Assembly (NCBI GenBank): GCA_022316685.1
Contig: JAKJHU010000108.1
Location: 248,001-312,000 of the forward strand
DNA length: 64,000 nt
From: Progne subis subis
Taxonomy: Eukaryota > Chordata > Aves > Passeriformes > Hirundinidae
Direction of reading: 5' to 3'
In this document: one piece after another, positions 59,640 to 64,000 of the stretch
Position numbering within the stretch: the first letter of the stretch is position 1
How the letters are laid out: the number at the start of each line of letters is the position of its first letter
The notes under the pieces: model-generated
The model's database searches: none
Seen by the model: only the letters and a program-made list of their open reading frames with translations
Told to the model about the DNA's origin: nothing
Position numbers and translations under genes: made by a program

Positions 59640-60300
59640 CATCCACAACAACATGAAAACTCTTATTTACAAAACACTGAAGACCTGGTAATAACAAACA
59701 GAAAAGGACAAAATATTCATCCTTCACTGCTCTCATATATAAGAAGCTTTATTACTCCAGGTCTAGATACATGGCTGATGGCAGAGTGTAAGATTATTAT
59801 TTTAAAAGCACTAAAATGTGCAAAATAATTACCACAACTATCCGTGCATTAATGGCTTAAGTGCTGGGAGGGTTTTTTTTCCAGGTTAAGGGAAATATTA
59901 ACCTGTAAGGAGCTCTGTCCAGGTCTGCAGCCTGAAGAGCTAAAAGCCCAAAGATCTGAATCCCGGCAATGAAAATTCAGGAGCTATCATAGCCTTTGAT
60001 TGAACATCCCAATAGTTTCATTAAGACCTCGTCCCTGCATTTTATGTTTGCTAATTAGCAAATTCAAACACTTTATCTCCGTGTTATCTTTGTGCAGGAG
60101 AGTGGCAAATTTATGTCATTATAAAATATTGCGAGAATTTAAAGGTTCACAAGCAATTAGATTTTGTAATTCTTGTTTATGCCTCTGAAGGATTGCTCAT
60201 TTTAAAACTTTATAGTTAATATGTACAAAGATAAAACAGTGCCCTGCGTTGCTCTGGTGACTGAAAGTCAAGTGGTTGAGTGAGCTGAATGGATTATGAG
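59640..60300. promoter_or_regulatory. Candidate conserved noncoding element, about 650 bp
   Basis: A long AT-rich, repeat-free stretch with many homeodomain-type and other cores (TTTATTACTCC, GTGCATTAATGGC, TTTGCTAATTAGC, AGCAATTAGATTTTG, TTATAGTTAATATG, ACAAAGATAAAAC). It contrasts sharply with the GC-rich minisatellite that follows. No splice or coding signal. Function inferred. Confidence 0.35.
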
Positions 60301-60414
60301 AGAAAACTGTTTTGGAAGTGGCTGCTTCGATCCTCAGCTGGATATTTCAGGGAATTTACACCCGAGCAGAGCAGAGCAGAGCGTCTGTGCCCACCTTAGT
60401 GAACATTTTCCCCA

Positions 60415-60645
60415 GCATCGTCCCCGTTAGGAAGCCCGGGGTGACGAGCACGGGAGCAGGATGGAGCACGGGCTCGCTGTGCCGGGTGTCACAGTCGGGT
60501 TTTGTTGGTTTTGGAGGGGGAGAAGCGATGGATGCGCTGCGAGCGGCCGGAATTGCTGGTGCGGGCGGCGGCGGGGATGCAGCGCGGCGGAGCGCTGACA
60601 CCTGCCGGCAGCAGCGACCTGGGATGGGCCCCTGCGCCGCCACAG
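60415..60645. promoter_or_regulatory. CpG-dense block, possible CpG island
   Basis: I count 26 CpG dinucleotides between 60421 and 60650, including GCGGGCGGCGGCGGGG and CAGCGCGGCGGAGCGCTG. The rest of the window is CpG-poor. It directly adjoins the minisatellite, itself rich in CCCGGG, so the CpG-dense zone is about 840 bp in all. An orphan CpG island or an unannotated promoter is possible. Biased gene conversion at a repeat-rich recombination site is another explanation. No exon can be supported next to it. Confidence 0.45.
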
Positions 60646-61262
60646 CCCCGGGACTGACCCCGGGATTGTCCCCGGGATTGGCCAGGGACCTGCCGCATCC
60701 CCCCGGGACTGACCCCGGGATTGTCCCTGGGATTGTCCCCGGGATTGGCCAGGGACCCGCCACATCCCCCCGGGACTGACCCCGGGATTGTCCCCGGGAT
60801 TGGCCAGGGACCTGCCGCATCCCCCCGGGACTGACCCCGGGATTGTCCCCGGGATTGTCCCCGGGATTGGCCAGGGACCCGCCGCATCCCCCCGGGATTG
60901 TCCCCGGGATTGTCCCCGGGATTGGCCAGGGACCCGCCACATCCCCCCGGGATTGTCCCCGGGATTGTCCCCGGGATTGGCCAGGGACCCGCCACATCCC
61001 CCCGGGATTGTCCCCGGGATTGTCCCCGGGATTGGCCAGGGACCCGCCACATCCCCCCGGGATTGTCCCCAGGATTGTCCCCGGGATTGGCCAGGGACCC
61101 GCCACATCCCCCCGGGATTGTCCCCGGGATTGGCCAGGGACCCGCCGCATCCCCCCGGGATTGTCACCGGGATTGTCCCCGGGATTGGCCAGGGACCCGC
61201 CACATCCCCCCGGGATTGTCCCCGGGATTGTCCCCGGGATTGGCCAGGCACCTGCCATGTCT
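60646..61262. repeat. Composite minisatellite of 12-bp and 31-bp modules, 11 blocks
   Basis: Modules: A = CCCCGGGATTGT, D = CCCCGGGACTGA, and B = CCCCGGGATTGG followed by a 19-base CCAGGGACC...CATCC part (31 bp). Each block ends in one B. The blocks are DAB, DAAB, DAB, DAAB, then AAB four times, AB, AAB and AAB. Block lengths are therefore 43, 55 or 67 bp (55 = 12+12+31). D occurs only in the first four blocks. Point variants mark single modules: CCCTGGG (60725), CCCCAGG (61067) and CACCGGG (61165). Reverse and forward frames of 187-346 codons cross it because no module contains a stop in several frames. None is a gene. Confidence 0.96.
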
Positions 61263-61640
61263 CCCTGGGATTGTCCCTTAGGACCAGTCCCGAGCTGCCC
61301 TCTGACCCAGGATCCACCCTGGGATCAGCCCCGAGAGCCTCCTGCCCCCTGGATTGACCCATGGAACAGCTCTGAGCCACCTCCTGTCCCCGGGGTCCAT
61401 CCTGGGACTGTCCATGGAGCCATCTCCTCCCCTGGACTGGACCTGGGAATGGCCCCAGAGCTGTCACCTGCCCCTGGGATCCACCCTGGAATTGTCCATG
61501 GAGCCACCTCCAGCCCCAAGAACAGCCTCAGAGCCATCTCCTGTCCTCAGGATCCATCCTGGAATTGTCCATGGAGCCTTCTCCTGTCCCCAGGACCAAT
61601 CCTGGAGACACCTCCTGTCCTGAGTGACCTGACCTGGCAG
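61263..61640. repeat. Degenerate repeat flank of the minisatellite
   Basis: Recurring phrases GGAATTGTCCATGGAGCC (three variants), CATCTCCTGTCC, and CCTGGGATCCACCCTGG recur at about 60-bp intervals and resemble decayed CCCCGGGATTGTCC modules. This looks like an older part of the same array that escaped homogenisation. Confidence 0.65.
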
Positions 61641-61661
61641 TGTCACTCACCCCTGTCCACC

Positions 61662-61767
61662 ACAGGGTTTGGAATGGGGTCACCTTTCATGTCCATTCCA
61701 ACCCAAACCGTGCTGAGATTCTGTGATTCTGGGATTCTGGGATTCTGGGATTCTGGGATTCCATGAT
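61662..61767 (+). mobile_element. CR1 LINE 3' end with multi-unit tail
   Basis: CAGGGTTTGGAATGGGG, CATTCCAACCCAAACCG, then a tail of about six 8-bp units (GATTCTGT, GATTCTGG repeated) ending GGATTCCATGATCC. The upstream part is missing or lost in the repeat flank. Confidence 0.9.
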
Positions 61768-63943
61768 CCAGGACCTCCCAAGAGCTGCCACAGCTGCTGG
61801 CTGTGCTCCGAGTCACCCTGTGGGTGTCACTGAGCCTTGTCCTGACAGCCCCTCTGGGTGTCCAAGTGTCCCCTGCACCCCACAGTTGCTGCCTGTGCCA
61901 GGGAAATCCATCACCCCTATTCCTTGGGGAATCGTGGGATAATTGGGGTGGGAAGGGAGCAAAAAACGCTCCTTCAATCCAAACCCCCCTGCATTAAAAA
62001 TGTTCATTTCTCCATTCCAGCCCTGCTCCCTGCTCAGGCCAGGAGCTCCATCATCATTTCGTGGTGTCTCTGAGCCCAGGAGCTCAGGGGGTGCTCGAAA
62101 TTCTCTCATCTCCTGCACCAGTGGTGGAACGGAGACGTTCTGCAGCAGTGCCAGGACAGGAAGGAGATTTCTCTTTGATTGCTTTTTAATCACAGTAATA
62201 ACAGTAATGGAGGAAATGATGGGAAAGAGCTGAGCTCTCTCCTCCGCTGACTCCCTTGTGGGGTAAACAAGAAGGATTTACTGGCTCCTTCAGTGAATTG
62301 GTGGGATCCTGGCTCTTCAGGATGAGTGGTGGTGATGTCTGGGGAAGAATAGCTGGCATTTAGTGCCTTGGAGCAGAAATATGCCAGGAATCCTCTGGAA
62401 ATCTTCCTGTGAATAACCCTTGTCCACACAGAGTGATGCACAATTGCTCCTTTAAGCAGCTGTCAGTGCTAAATCTCCTTGGTTTTGGCCTTGATTCTGC
62501 ATCTTTAGCACCCTGCAGGGTTTTTATCCCTCCCTCAGGGGAAGGAGAAGCTGCGGTGGACACAAAACCTTGGAGCTGAGCACAACCAGAGGTGCCCAGG
62601 AGGGCTCCAGTGGGTGGAGGGTCCCAGTGGTGCTCAGAACCAACCTGCTAGGGAGATCCAGGTCCAGACTGGGGCAAAATCCTCTGATTTTGGCCAGTGA
62701 ATACAGGAACAAGCACTTCCCTCCAGAGGGAACAGGTGAGGTTTAACTCTGGCACAGGCTGAGGGGTTTTTCAGAAATGCCCTTGCAGGGAAGGACTTTT
62801 GTGCCATCAGTGCTTGGAAGCTGACTTAACTGGGTATTTTCGGGGTCTCCTACTGGAAATGCATCCATCAGCTTTTGTCCCTCAAGGATGTGAGAATTTT
62901 TGACCCTCAGGGAGGTGGGAATTTCCCTTGACCTTCAATATCCAAAAAAAAAATCAGTGAAACCCCCTCTGGGAGCTGGCAAAAATGGATTCTCCAAGCC
63001 TGCTGCTCTCATAAAGGATAATTTGGAGAGACTCAGCCTCGCTGGGAGCACGGAAACACCAAAGACAGAGCTCACCCCGTTGGGTTTTTTTGGTCAGACT
63101 TTCTCCTTTATTTCTGCAGAGTGGTGCACACGTGAGGGGCCTCGTTTACATCACCAGCGCAGCCGTGTCCTGCCTGAGGAGGAGGAAGGATCATTCTCAT
63201 GTTTTGGAGCATAAAAAGGAGGTGGTGGAAGATTTTACTGGACCTGGTCAAGAGCAAAACAGTGAGACCTGGAGGGGGCTGGTTTTATCCCTTCACACAC
63301 ATCCTCAAACCCCTCAGTGCTTTTCCCAGCGATTCCATCCCTTTTTTCACGTCCCTTTTGTCACATCCTGCCCTACCACACCAGCCCCTTCCCTCTCTTG
63401 TCTTTATGGGGGAAAGAAACAAAATAAAAACCATCATAAAGTGACATTTCAAGTGCCCTGGAGTGACCAACGTTCAGCCCCAGGAGTTTTGGGTGAGGTG
63501 TTGGGTGAAAAAGCCGTGAGTATCTTTGTGAAGGGATGAGCCAGGAAGGAATTTTCAGGTGGGACCTCCCTCAGCAAGGTGCTGCAAGCAGGAAAAAGTG
63601 GGGGAAAGCCATTCCAAAACTGCTTGAATAGAGCAAACCGTGAAAAGGAGCTGTTAGGTCTTGGTTTTCAGCATTTGAGGGCTGTTATTGCCATTTCTCC
63701 CCCTGCACGGAATGGACTGAACCCCTCAGCTAGTCCAGGGAGAGGGAAAATCACCTCAGGGAGATCATGGAATGGTTCTCCAGCCCTGCATGTGATTCAT
63801 CTGTCCAGGGGACAAATACAAAAATATTATCCTGAGCAAAAAGCTGTGGCAGTAATTCTCATTGCCCACTGCAGGGGAAAAAAAAAATAAAATATAAAAT
63901 ATCTGAACTACAGTATATAAATCAATTTTGGTTTAGGGGAATT
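61768..63943. other. Noncoding unique sequence
   Basis: No transposon or gene seen. An A-rich stretch lies at 63873-63896. Frames of up to 149 codons overlap each other on both strands without domains. Confidence 0.5.
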
Positions 63944-63973
63944 AAGAAAAAACAACAAAACAAAACAAAACCG
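63944..63973. repeat. A/C low-complexity tract
   Basis: AAAACAAC/AAAAC units close to the window edge. Confidence 0.85.
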
Positions 63974-64000
63974 CCACAAACCAGAAAAGCACCCAGCACC

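Noticed and set aside
60356..61766. Long frames on both strands (up to 346 codons) with Gly-Pro-rich repeats, collagen-like at first sight
   Set aside because: Stop-free tandem repeat. The peptide shifts frame at every 31-bp module and no Gly-x-y periodicity is kept.
1..64000. tRNA, rRNA, CRISPR array, bacterial operon or intact transposon
   Set aside because: None seen. Base composition, CR1 pieces and microsatellites are those of a vertebrate nuclear genome, and the regular arrays have no CRISPR repeat-spacer structure.

Overview
This window looks like bird nuclear DNA, probably from a passerine. It is intergenic or deep-intronic: I could not support a single protein-coding gene, rRNA or tRNA on either strand. 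The best taxonomic marker is a set of about sixteen short pieces of avian-type CR1 LINE, mostly the last 100-450 bp before the 3' end, recognised from the conserved 3' region (for example GGCCAGGCTGG and TTCCAACCCAAACC) and the 8-bp tail (ATTCTATG/ATTCTGGG-like). I saw no Alu, B1/B2 or L1 sequence. Bird is a fairly safe inference; passerine is weaker. The long reading frames here either lie in stop-free tandem repeats or are about the length expected by chance at this base composition.

Layout. 1-8 kb: unique sequence with a 206-bp segment present twice, 1,544 bp apart (2272 and 3816), then an 11-copy minisatellite of 61-bp units with a five-unit higher-order period (4591-5259). 8-23 kb: mostly unique sequence, CR1 pieces at 8016, 10833, 11853 and 17498, a 19-bp tandem repeat at 11627, a 104-bp segment present twice (11214 and 19942), and several AT-rich, homeodomain-motif-rich blocks that look like conserved noncoding elements. 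23-46 kb: a 268-bp tandem duplication (23385-23912), an AT-rich ACTT-dense block (25195-25560), CR1 pieces on both strands including an inverted junction at 34.08 kb, long homopolymer runs, and an AT-rich block at 45970-46290. 46.9-47.5 kb: a G-rich minisatellite with 22- and 26-bp unit classes. 47.5-60 kb: unique sequence, a five-unit 12-bp array of CAGGTAATTA (49621), a roughly 195-bp segment present twice (51588 and 54105), AAT microsatellites, one CR1 piece, and an AT-rich block at 59.64-60.30 kb. 60.4-61.8 kb: a CpG-dense block running into a composite minisatellite built from 12-bp and 31-bp modules, a degenerate flank, then a CR1 3' end. 61.8-64 kb: unremarkable sequence.

If the window has a job it is probably regulatory. 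The AT-rich blocks with TAAT cores, the CAGGTAATTA array and the CpG-dense block are the candidates; nothing in the sequence itself names the target gene. I found no coding system, CRISPR array or mobile element with its own intact genes. All similarities to named repeat families are from memory of their consensus sequences and were not computed.
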